Source of the DNA: CAYZIC01 sp964478335
GTDB lineage: Bacteria; Verrucomicrobiota; Kiritimatiellia; RFP12; DVOR01
Length of the DNA stretch: 19,522 bases
Direction: 5' to 3'
NCBI GenBank assembly: GCA_964478335.1
Contig: CAYZIC010000038.1
Location: forward strand, 1-19,522
A program made the position numbers and the translations under genes. The notes under the pieces were generated by a model. It was not told the DNA's origin. It did not search any database and saw only the letters and a program-made list of their open reading frames with translations. Shown piece after piece: positions 7,157 through 13,890 of the stretch (position 1 is the first letter of the stretch; each line of letters opens with the position of its first letter).

Positions 7157-7927
7157 ATGAGAGCAACAATAACCCCATCAGCAGACTTGACTTTTACCCT
7201 ACATCAACCCCCGCTACTTGCAGGGACAAGTGCCCCCTATGTTGCCAGCGTCAAGACCAGCACCACCTACAACGTTGAGGCCCTTGCCCAGCGCCTCGCC
7301 GACGAAGGTCACATCAATGCCTCTCTCTATCGGCTGATGCTCGCCGACTTAATCAACCTCATGCAAAAGCTCATCTCCCAAGGTCACCGCATTAATCTCG
7401 ATGGTCTCATTCAGCTTTATCCTGTCATCAAAGGCCGCTTCGTCAATAGCGAAGACCAATTTGACCCCAAACGCCACCGTATCGTAATCGATGCACAGCA
7501 AACCCGTGCAAAAAATAGACAAATCACTGGCAGTGCGCACAATATCACCAATGCTAACACGCCAGTTGAAGCCCGCCAAGATCCCCTCGTCACCCGTATT
7601 ACCCCCACCCACGCAGACGCTCCCAATACCATTGAGCCCGATGCCGAGATCCTCGTCCAGGGGCGCAACCTCACCCTATCCGAAGAGCACCCCGACACCT
7701 CCGTCGTCGTAGAACCAGCCGGCAGCAGCCCCATTCAAGCCACCGCCATTCAAACCCCATCGCCCCGCCACCTCCTCTTCACCATCCCCGGCCCCCTCCC
7801 CGATGGTCCTGGGGATCTCGTTTTACACCTCAACACCTGTGATCTCCGCCTCCCCATCAACATCAGCCGCCCGCAGGGGCTCGCCAGCTCGCCGCAACAA
7901 GCATCAGGCATTAAGTGGCTTAAATAA
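7157..7927 (+). CDS. HU/IHF-like DNA-binding protein with C-terminal Ig-like DUF4469-type domain
   Basis: A clear GGAGG (7145-7149) eight bases before the ATG fixes the start. The 256-aa product has an N-terminal HU-like fold (about 25-120): YNVEALAQRLADEG, then an alpha-helical stretch, INLDGLIQLYPVIKGRF as the beta-arm region, and a basic end DPKRHRIVIDAQQTR. From about 143 to 236 comes a beta-rich Ig-like domain (VTRITP, ILVQGRNLTL, LLFTIPGPLPDGPGDLVL) that matches what I remember of DUF4469, a domain paired with such HU relatives in Bacteroidota and Verrucomicrobiota. It probably bends or coats DNA; its exact role is unknown. It stands alone, with its own promoter, operator-like repeats and a 7-bp hairpin (7987-8003) some 60 nt past the stop. 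It is not clearly part of the downstream operon. Codon use is richer in C than in the surrounding intergenic DNA. Confidence 0.8.
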   Translation: MRATITPSADLTFTLHQPPLLAGTSAPYVASVKTSTTYNVEALAQRLADEGHINASLYRLMLADLINLMQKLISQGHRINLDGLIQLYPVIKGRFVNSEDQFDPKRHRIVIDAQQTRAKNRQITGSAHNITNANTPVEARQDPLVTRITPTHADAPNTIEPDAEILVQGRNLTLSEEHPDTSVVVEPAGSSPIQATAIQTPSPRHLLFTIPGPLPDGPGDLVLHLNTCDLRLPINISRPQGLASSPQQASGIKWLK

Positions 7928-8070
7928 GCAGGGTGTGGGGCGGCAGCCTCCACCTAGTACTCGAACTCTAAACTCGAACTGACACTAGGAGGCGTAGCCT
8001 CCTCCCCCGCCTCTAGCTCCAAGCATTACGCTTGCGTTGCTCGCGAGACTGCCAGATGTGGAATGCGAGC

Positions 8071-8082
8071 ACGGGTAGCGTG
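8071..8082 (+). promoter_or_regulatory. Possible ops-like element (RfaH/NusG-paralogue recruitment site)
   Basis: The 12-mer ACGGGTAGCGTG matches nine positions of the ops element GGCGGTAGCGTG, as I remember it, on the coding strand. It abuts the right arm of the TGCTCGC/GCGAGCA hairpin. ops elements sit in the long leaders of Gram-negative surface-polysaccharide operons, which fits the place. Against it, a good promoter lies 500 bp downstream, the match is not perfect, and no RfaH-type gene is in the window. Confidence 0.25.
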
Positions 8083-8414
8083 AGGCTCTCAGGCCCTTAA
8101 AGCCCCTAGGACCGTTACCCAACTCCCAAATCCTGCCAATCGTGTGGCAGGGATCAGTTGATGCCGCCTCCTGCGGCAGGACAGCTGCGTTTCTTGACTG
8201 TTGATGCGTTTATTCTTAACCGCATTCCCCTGAACGTACTACCCTCCACTGCGCTCGCACTGTACTAGACTACGACTCGCCTCTCTTGTCTTTTTGCGAC
8301 TGGTGCCGCAAGGGTGGCCTATGGCCATGGGGCTGCCAGAGAAGAGGATCGTGTGTGACGCTAAGGGTGCTCGCATTCCCTTAATAAGCCTCGCAGGCAT
8401 CGCTTCGCTAGCTC

Positions 8415-8453
8415 TGTGATGGGGCCATCCGGCGAAGATCGCCTCCCATCACA
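8415..8453. other. Compound stem-loop in the leader
   Basis: Nine-bp arms TGTGATGGG and CCCATCACA enclose a second 4-bp stem GGCG/CGCC (8431-8434, 8440-8443) with loop AAGAT. No U-tract follows on either strand, so it is more likely an RNA structural element or protein site than a terminator. Confidence 0.45.
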
Positions 8454-8595
8454 TGTGTCAGACTGGCCCGAGCCATCGCCCTAGCTCTTAACTCGTTGAC
8501 GGCGACACGATCGCCATTTTACCTACTAAAATAGAATTAGAGCCAAGAATGCCCCCCAAAGGTGTTTTTTTATACGTGGGAAGCCGATTAAAGGT

Positions 8596-8624
8596 TTGAC
8601 AAAATACGCATTTTCTTATAATAT
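8596..8624 (+). promoter_or_regulatory. Likely main promoter of the exopolysaccharide operon
   Basis: A perfect -35 TTGACA (8596-8601) is followed by a run containing two TATAAT hexamers (8617-8622 and 8624-8629) and, at the ideal 17-nt spacing, TAATAT (8619-8624). The region is strongly AT-rich. Transcription would start near 8631, leaving a leader of about 50 nt before the first gene. Confidence 0.6.
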
Positions 8625-8681
8625 ATAATTAGTTTTTTAGGTAAGATTATCGACAGGCACAAATGAGTAAAGGGGACTCTA

Positions 8682-9578
8682 ATGTCACATACAGATTTGA
8701 ATGAAAGCATGAGTGAGCAACCGATCATTCCTGGGAAGCTCTCGGTTTGCATACGCACTCACAATGACCTCGTGCACTTAAAGCGAGCGATCCCGATGCT
8801 TTTTGCGCAAAAAGGCGTTGATTTTGAATTGGTTGTTTGTAATGACAATTCGACCGATGGTTCAACGGAGTACCTTGCGCAATTCCCTCAAGTCAAGTCG
8901 ATTGTCCGTCCAACAGGAGCCTATAATCCCGCCAAGATGTTGAATTCGCTGATTAATCAGACCGATGGTGAGATTATCGTTTTCAACAATGGCGATGCCA
9001 TTCCTCTTGATGAAAACTATCTTGCAACACTGACTGCGCCCTTTAAAGATCGACTCGTTTCAGCTGTATATGCTCGCCAATATCCTCGTGCCGATGCATC
9101 CGTGATGGTGCGCAAAGACTATGATTTTGCCTTTGGCGACAAGCCCGCAACTCGCTTACCTGGATTTTTTTCTCTCGTCGGATCGGCGATTCGTCGTAGT
9201 TCATGGGAGGCCAATCCCTTTGATCAAGCATACCAGTACTCAGAGGATGTGGCGTGGACGCGATTGGCGCAAATGCGCGGTGAGGGGGTTTGCTATGTGC
9301 CAGAGGCGCACATTGAGCATTCTCATGAATATAATCCCACAGAGCTGAAGAAACGTTTTTATGGGGATGGTTACGCCAGTGCTCAATTGCTTGGGGAAGC
9401 TCCGAGCTACTTACATGCTTTTCTTGGGGCGTGCTTAGATTTCATGCGTGATTTGGTTTGGGGCCTCAAGCATCGTGAACTCTTGGCCATTTTGAAATCT
9501 TCCCTACTCTATCGACTAAGGCAGCGTTTGTCAACCGCCGCTGGCGGGCATGCTTTCTTGGAAAGGCTCGGTGACTAA
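8682..9578 (+). CDS. Family 2 glycosyltransferase
   Basis: This cytoplasmic GT-A enzyme of 298 aa probably adds one sugar to the lipid-linked repeat unit. The N-terminal core shows LSVCIRTHNDLVHLKRAIPML (from residue 20), VVCNDNSTDGSTEYL (51-65; the usual DDxSxDGT with N for the first D), and a DxD-position segment VFNNGDAIPLD in which N103-G104-D105 stands where DAD is common. Later come GSAIRRSSW and YSEDVAWTRLAQMRG (E188, D189, the usual ED catalytic pair) and VPEAHIEHSHEY, as in rhamnosyl- and related GT2 enzymes. Sugar specificity cannot be read. An AGGGGA Shine-Dalgarno (8671-8676) precedes the ATG. It is the first gene of the operon, and its TAA overlaps the next ATG by one base. Confidence 0.9.
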   Translation: MSHTDLNESMSEQPIIPGKLSVCIRTHNDLVHLKRAIPMLFAQKGVDFELVVCNDNSTDGSTEYLAQFPQVKSIVRPTGAYNPAKMLNSLINQTDGEIIVFNNGDAIPLDENYLATLTAPFKDRLVSAVYARQYPRADASVMVRKDYDFAFGDKPATRLPGFFSLVGSAIRRSSWEANPFDQAYQYSEDVAWTRLAQMRGEGVCYVPEAHIEHSHEYNPTELKKRFYGDGYASAQLLGEAPSYLHAFLGACLDFMRDLVWGLKHRELLAILKSSLLYRLRQRLSTAAGGHAFLERLGD

Positions 9579-10840
9579 TGAAAATAGCACAAGTGATTCG
9601 GCGATTTGCCTTTGATGAATGGGGGGGCACGGAGACCGTCGTCTGGGAGACCACTCGGCACATGATTCAGTCACCCAAAGTCTCGACCGAAATTCTCGGC
9701 ACGCAAGCCCTTGCACCCATTGCTTACGAAGTGCAGGATGATGTTAAGATTTTGCGATTTCCCTATTTTTACCCATCCTTCCCCTTGGCAGCGATTAGTC
9801 GACATGCATTAGATCGCAAGGGAGGGAATCCCTATGCGCCTAAATTACGCCGCTACTTAGAGGCTCAAGGCTTTGATATTGTCCATTCGCATGCAATGGC
9901 TCGCATGGCTCAGATGGCACTTGAAACGGCACACAAAAAAGGCATCCCCTGCGTCTTGTCTCTCCATGGAGGAGGTGTACATATTCCTAAGGCTGAGATC
10001 GATGCAATGATCAAGCCGATGCGTCACACCTTTAGTTACGGACGCATTTTCGATGAGATTTGTGGCTATCGTAAAGATCTTTTTGCTGCGATGGATGGGT
10101 TGATTTGTGTTGGAGGCAATGAATACGACACGTTAAAAGTGCAGTATCCCGATCAAAACATCATCTATTTGCCCAATGGTGTCGATTTATCATTCTTTAA
10201 AAAAGTAGATGCGTCAGAGTGCTCTCAAATAGCTCGAAGATATCATTTTGCCCCAGGAGATCGTATTTTGCTTTGTGTCGCACGTATCGATCGTCAAAAA
10301 AATCAGTTGATGACCATCAAGGCCTTTGCTAAATTACACGAACAAGACCCACACTTGCGCTTGGTTTTAGCAGGTCCGATCACGCAAAAGGACTACTTTC
10401 AAGAATTAGTCGTTTGCGCAGAGCAACTTGGCGTGTCGAGCCGTTTAACACTAACGGGGGCTCTCGGCTACAAATCGCCAGAGATCCGTGCTCTTTATCA
10501 AATGGCCGATGTCTTTCTTTTCCCCTCGATGCATGAGCCTTTTGGCATTTCCGTACTCGAAGCGTGGGCTGCGAGTATCCCAGTGATCTGCTCGGCAAAT
10601 GGCGGCCTTAGGCAATTGGTCAAAGACCACGAGACTGCACTTGTGGTTTCTTCTGAGGATGAACATAGCCTCGTGGCAGCCTATCAAGAGCTTGTAACCT
10701 CACCAGCATTGCGCAACAAGCTGATTCAAACAGCTAACCTAGAGGTTCAAAAGTATAGCTGGGAATCAATCACAGATCGTCTTTTAGCGTTTTACCAACA
10801 CACGATTGATCGATTTAATCATCGTCGTCAAACCCCTTAA
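9578..10840 (+). CDS. Family 4 glycosyltransferase (GT-B fold)
   Basis: This retaining GT-B glycosyltransferase of 420 aa has the usual family length. The N-terminal half begins KIAQVIRRFAFDEWGGTETVVWE with the glycine-rich acceptor loop (GGTE), followed by FDIVHSHAMARM and VLSLHGGG. The C-terminal half has YLPNGVDLSFF, the nucleotide-sugar site ILLCVARIDRQKNQLMTIKAF, and the signature E-x7-E in EPFGISVLE (E320, E328), followed by the phosphate-binding GG in SANGGLRQLV. It should transfer a sugar from an NDP donor to the growing undecaprenyl-linked chain at the inner face of the membrane. The start is TAATG-coupled to the preceding GT2 gene. The donor is unknown. Confidence 0.92.
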   Translation: MKIAQVIRRFAFDEWGGTETVVWETTRHMIQSPKVSTEILGTQALAPIAYEVQDDVKILRFPYFYPSFPLAAISRHALDRKGGNPYAPKLRRYLEAQGFDIVHSHAMARMAQMALETAHKKGIPCVLSLHGGGVHIPKAEIDAMIKPMRHTFSYGRIFDEICGYRKDLFAAMDGLICVGGNEYDTLKVQYPDQNIIYLPNGVDLSFFKKVDASECSQIARRYHFAPGDRILLCVARIDRQKNQLMTIKAFAKLHEQDPHLRLVLAGPITQKDYFQELVVCAEQLGVSSRLTLTGALGYKSPEIRALYQMADVFLFPSMHEPFGISVLEAWAASIPVICSANGGLRQLVKDHETALVVSSEDEHSLVAAYQELVTSPALRNKLIQTANLEVQKYSWESITDRLLAFYQHTIDRFNHRRQTP

Positions 10841-10853
10841 AACGAAGTCTTCG

Positions 10854-11792
10854 ATGTTAAAAACGCGCACCTTTATGTTTTCCTCTCACTTTGGGCTCAT
10901 CACAACCCTGGGTTTCTTTTTGCGTGTATTGCTCTGTAGTAAGCGCCGTTTTTATCGAATTCTGAACATGGAGCGCTTATTTCGAGTCAAGCCTGACACG
11001 ACAAAAGCATCCGCAGGTAAGCTATTTCACCCGCTCAGGCAGGTTCAATTTGATCAAATGGCACCCTGGGAGCAAGAGCTCACCTTGGCTAATGATACGG
11101 TGTATACCTATGGGCCACTTGAATTAAAACAGGTTAGGCATGACTACCTCTTTTACGTCAAGCTCTTACTCTGGCGCGTGTGGGTCTGCTCTCATGATTG
11201 GGTGATTTGTTCGCTAGATAAAATCTTAGTCTTGCTCGCGTTACTGGTGGCCTCGCCTATCCTATTGAGCGTAGTGCTATTGATTAAGCTGACCTCAAAA
11301 GGCCCCGTCTTTTTTAAGCAAGAGCGTATGGGGCAATTTGGGAAGCCTTTTCCATGCTACAAGTTTAGGACCATGATTGTGAATGCCGATCAGCTACATA
11401 CGCAGATGATGGCAAAAAATGAATCAGCCGATGGGGTGATTTTTAAGATGAAAGACGACCCCCGCATCACATGGATCGGAAAGTATCTGCGTAAATTCTC
11501 TCTTGATGAGTTGCCTCAATTGATCAACATCTTAAAAAGTGAAATGGCGATCGTCGGTCCTCGTCCACCTTTGCGTAGCGAATACGAACTTTACTCACCT
11601 AGCGAACGCAAACGCTTGAATGTGCGCCCTGGTTTGACCTGTTTTTGGCAAATATCAGGCCGTAGTCTCATCCCCTTTAAGCAACAGGTTATTCTTGACC
11701 GTTACTATGTGCAGCAACGTGGCGTGTGGGTGAATTTACGAATCATTTTGAAGACGATCCCAGCAGTACTCCTTGGGAAGGGGGCCTACTAA
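10854..11792 (+). CDS. Polyprenyl-phosphate sugar phosphotransferase (initiating enzyme, WcaJ/ExoY-like)
   Basis: It starts repeat-unit synthesis by moving a sugar-1-phosphate to undecaprenyl phosphate. I chose ATG at 10854 (312 aa) because the in-frame ATG at 10806 would overlap the GT4 gene by 35 nt and has no Shine-Dalgarno; 10854 has a weak GAAG. One hydrophobic segment (about 122-144, DKILVLLALLVASPILLSV) with the helix-breaking SP precedes the catalytic bacterial sugar transferase domain: GPVFFKQERMG, CYKFRTM, KDDPRITWIGKYLRKFSLDELPQL (catalytic D218, E219), IVGPRPPL, RPGLTCFWQISGR. The roughly 115-residue N-terminal part has at most one other hydrophobic stretch (13-27), so it lacks the four-helix, CoA-binding-like module of full WcaJ-type proteins. 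Its stop overlaps the next ATG by one base. Confidence 0.92.
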   Translation: MLKTRTFMFSSHFGLITTLGFFLRVLLCSKRRFYRILNMERLFRVKPDTTKASAGKLFHPLRQVQFDQMAPWEQELTLANDTVYTYGPLELKQVRHDYLFYVKLLLWRVWVCSHDWVICSLDKILVLLALLVASPILLSVVLLIKLTSKGPVFFKQERMGQFGKPFPCYKFRTMIVNADQLHTQMMAKNESADGVIFKMKDDPRITWIGKYLRKFSLDELPQLINILKSEMAIVGPRPPLRSEYELYSPSERKRLNVRPGLTCFWQISGRSLIPFKQQVILDRYYVQQRGVWVNLRIILKTIPAVLLGKGAY

Positions 11793-12835
11793 TGCGCAAA
11801 TACTCAGCCATTTTACAAATGCAATCTCCTGAGTTTGACAGGGGGGTTCTCTCTTTCCCGCCCCAATATAGAAGCTTTTTCATGTTGCCAATTGTGAATA
11901 AGCCTGTTATCGGATATGTCTTAGATACTTTGCGATCAGTCAATATCGTCAAGATCTTGATTCTTTTACCTCGCGAGGATATGATGCTTCGTGCGTATTT
12001 GGCAAATCAAGTTGGCATTGACGTGCAAGTCATCATCACGAGTTACGAACCAGACATCGATCAGCTAATTAAACAATATGTGGGTATGCCAGTGGGGCCA
12101 GGTGCGTGCCTAGACTACCCTATCTCGATTGCAATGTCTCCCATCTTTCCTCGGTTGCGTGTTGGCTTACGAACGATCAATGCGTTTAATAAAAAGTTTA
12201 TTCAATCCGACATTATTCGACTAGAGGAGTTTCACCCCTATGTCATCGACTCTCCATTTAACTTTGTTCAGCTCAACGACCGACTCCTTTTCTCCCAAAG
12301 ATCTCACGTGCTGCCAAGCTATCGTACTGTTGATGGGATTTTACTTGGTGCCAGTGTTCACCTACCCCACAAGGCCTATATTAAAGGCCGTTCGCTTTTT
12401 AATTATGCGCTCAATCAGCTTGAGCATTATCGAGATGTGATGATTCGCAACAAATCCCATGGCATGCAACCACCGCCTTCAGCAGAGTCGTTATCCGTGG
12501 ACACCACTGCAGAAGACGACCACCGCAGCCCCACCGCATCAAGACCGAAATCCCCCGCCCAATCGTTTGACCCCAATATCCTACACCTTGAAGCACCAAC
12601 CGCAATTGGCGACTTCACCATGGTGGACAAATATGTCACTATTCGTAACTGCGTCATTGGCAACCATTGCGCCATTGGTAGAGGCTGCAATTTAACGCAA
12701 TGCATTGTTTTGGATAATACCGTCATTGCGCCAGGCATTCGCATTGCTCGCCGTATTATTGCAGGCTCTCGTATTATCAACCCCGAGACTGGCAGCTATA
12801 AAGACGTGCCAACGTGGATCTCACATTCCCTTTAA
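11792..12835 (+). CDS. Degenerate sugar-nucleotidyltransferase-like protein with hexapeptide-repeat C-terminus
   Basis: The start at 11792 is TAATG-coupled to the previous gene and has GGGAAGGGGG upstream; an in-frame ATG at 11726 lies inside that gene and is unlikely. The 347-aa protein begins like an NDP-sugar pyrophosphorylase (MRKYSAILQ..., then MLPIVNKPVIGYVLDTLRSVNI at 31-52, then a KILILL strand). The glycine-rich GGxGxRLxPLT loop that binds the nucleotide is missing; the place is taken by QMQSPEFDRGVLSFPPQYRS. A low-complexity, probably disordered linker (about 225-260, rich in S, P, D) leads to a left-handed beta-helix of hexapeptide repeats (265-330: TAIGDFTMVDKYVTIRNCVIG, NHCAIGRGCN, NTVIAPGIRI). 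It looks like a non-catalytic scaffold or regulator derived from the GlmU/GlgC-like fold. Function unknown. Confidence 0.75.
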   Translation: MRKYSAILQMQSPEFDRGVLSFPPQYRSFFMLPIVNKPVIGYVLDTLRSVNIVKILILLPREDMMLRAYLANQVGIDVQVIITSYEPDIDQLIKQYVGMPVGPGACLDYPISIAMSPIFPRLRVGLRTINAFNKKFIQSDIIRLEEFHPYVIDSPFNFVQLNDRLLFSQRSHVLPSYRTVDGILLGASVHLPHKAYIKGRSLFNYALNQLEHYRDVMIRNKSHGMQPPPSAESLSVDTTAEDDHRSPTASRPKSPAQSFDPNILHLEAPTAIGDFTMVDKYVTIRNCVIGNHCAIGRGCNLTQCIVLDNTVIAPGIRIARRIIAGSRIINPETGSYKDVPTWISHSL

Positions 12836-12839
12836 AATT

Positions 12840-13880
12840 ATGCAACCATTCATACGAACCCATCAAATAGCAACGCTCAGCAATAATCGCACTCTCGATC
12901 GCAAACTCGACGAGGTTCTCCTTGCGATTCGCGAAGCCATCGCCAGCTGGCCTGAGCCCCTCAAAAGTCAGCTGGTTTGCATTTGGTTAGGCGGAGGCTA
13001 TGGCAGAGGAGAAGGGGGCTGCTTGCTCCTCGACAATGGCGATCCTGCGTTTTATAACGACCTTGACTTCTTTGTTTTTTCGCATCAGCTAACGCAACCA
13101 ATCAAGCTCGATATCATCACACGCCTTGCCGCAATTGCCCATGAATGGTCTGACAAGCTGAGCATTAGCGTCGATTTTAATCCACCTCAGACGCTCGCCA
13201 CGCTCAAACGTAACCGCACCACGCTCATGTTTCAAGAGCTCCTCCATGGACACATCGTTGTTTGGGGAGACTCCGACCTGCCAATCCACCCTCTCGCAGA
13301 AGAGCAAATCCCCCTATCTGAAGCACTCCGCCTCATGCTTAACCGCGGCACTGGGCTTCTGCTTGCAGAATGCCAGTTGCGCAGCGAAACACCCGATGTA
13401 GAGTTTATCGTGCGCAATCTTAATAAGGCCATTCTCGGCATGGCTGATGCGTGGCTAATTGCTGTCCGCCAGTATCATTGGACGATTCAAGCACGACAAG
13501 CGACTTTATTTCCTGGACCATTCTCAAAAGACTTGCAAAAACTGTACACAGTTGCCCTCACCCAAAAGGCAACCCCAGTCATCGACCCCAGCATGGCCAC
13601 GATTGAGCGCCTAGACCAGCTCAAAAACCTTTGGTCGAGCATGCTACGACTCATGCTTCAGATGCCTCGCCAAACGAGTCAACCCGAGCCCTACTTTAAG
13701 CGATCAATCTATAACGTGCTACGAATTGTTATTCACAATAAAACCCTCAGTCTGTCAGGTCGCTCGCCTCTGAAAATTGCCTTAGAGGCCCTCCAGATTC
13801 TACTACAAGCAAAAGCCCCCCTAACCAATCAATCGTCATGCGTTACAAAGTACATCGCCTGGTGGCAACGATTCAACTAA
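12840..13880 (+). CDS. Pol-beta superfamily nucleotidyltransferase within the polysaccharide operon
   Basis: ATG at 12840 follows the previous stop by 4 nt. A longer in-frame start at 12705 would overlap that gene by 131 nt and is rejected. No Shine-Dalgarno is visible, so translation may rely on coupling. The 346-aa protein has the nucleotidyltransferase signature WLGGGYGRGEGG (49-60) followed by YNDLDFFVF (metal-binding D74 and D76) and a third acidic strand SISVDFNP (D112), then HIVVWGDSDLP (138-148), as in minimal nucleotidyltransferases. The rest is predominantly helical. All three catalytic acids appear intact, so it probably transfers a nucleotide to a small molecule or protein. It could also be a sugar-modifying or regulatory enzyme. 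I do not recognise a named family. Being between polysaccharide genes points to a role in the pathway. Confidence 0.7.
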   Translation: MQPFIRTHQIATLSNNRTLDRKLDEVLLAIREAIASWPEPLKSQLVCIWLGGGYGRGEGGCLLLDNGDPAFYNDLDFFVFSHQLTQPIKLDIITRLAAIAHEWSDKLSISVDFNPPQTLATLKRNRTTLMFQELLHGHIVVWGDSDLPIHPLAEEQIPLSEALRLMLNRGTGLLLAECQLRSETPDVEFIVRNLNKAILGMADAWLIAVRQYHWTIQARQATLFPGPFSKDLQKLYTVALTQKATPVIDPSMATIERLDQLKNLWSSMLRLMLQMPRQTSQPEPYFKRSIYNVLRIVIHNKTLSLSGRSPLKIALEALQILLQAKAPLTNQSSCVTKYIAWWQRFN

Positions 13881-13890
13881 GAGAGCCTTT

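Larger units (their letters stand above)
7928..8681 (+). other. Hairpin-rich leader / intergenic region before the polysaccharide operon
   Basis: About 750 bp without a credible gene on either strand. Visible stems: AGGAGGC/GCCTCCT (7987-7993, 7997-8003), TGCTCGC/GCGAGCA (8038-8044, 8065-8071), CCTGCCA/TGGCAGG (8132-8138, 8145-8151), TGCCGC/GCGGCA (8162-8167, 8173-8178), TTGCG/CGCAA (8294-8298, 8307-8311), TGGCC/GGCCA (8315-8319, 8323-8327), TGTGATGGG/CCCATCACA (8415-8423, 8445-8453) and GGCGA/TCGCC (8501-8505, 8511-8515). A near-duplicate ACTCGAACT pair occurs around 7962-7983. The tetramer CTAG appears seven times, more than chance would give, and CTAGCTC three times (8013, 8408, 8481). From about 8520 the sequence turns AT-rich and carries the operon promoter. 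It may be a regulatory leader, an unrecognised RNA, or decayed DNA. Confidence 0.5.

Noticed and set aside
10806..10853. Upstream ATG for the sugar phosphotransferase
   Set aside because: It would overlap the GT4 gene by 35 nt, lacks a Shine-Dalgarno, and adds residues not expected in the family.
11726..11791. Upstream ATG for the pyrophosphorylase-like gene
   Set aside because: It lies inside the previous gene; ATG at 11792 is TAATG-coupled with a purine-rich Shine-Dalgarno and begins at the natural first beta strand.
12705..12839. Upstream ATG for the Pol-beta nucleotidyltransferase
   Set aside because: It would overlap the conserved beta-helix region of the preceding gene by 131 nt; the hydrophobic extension it adds is a frame shadow.
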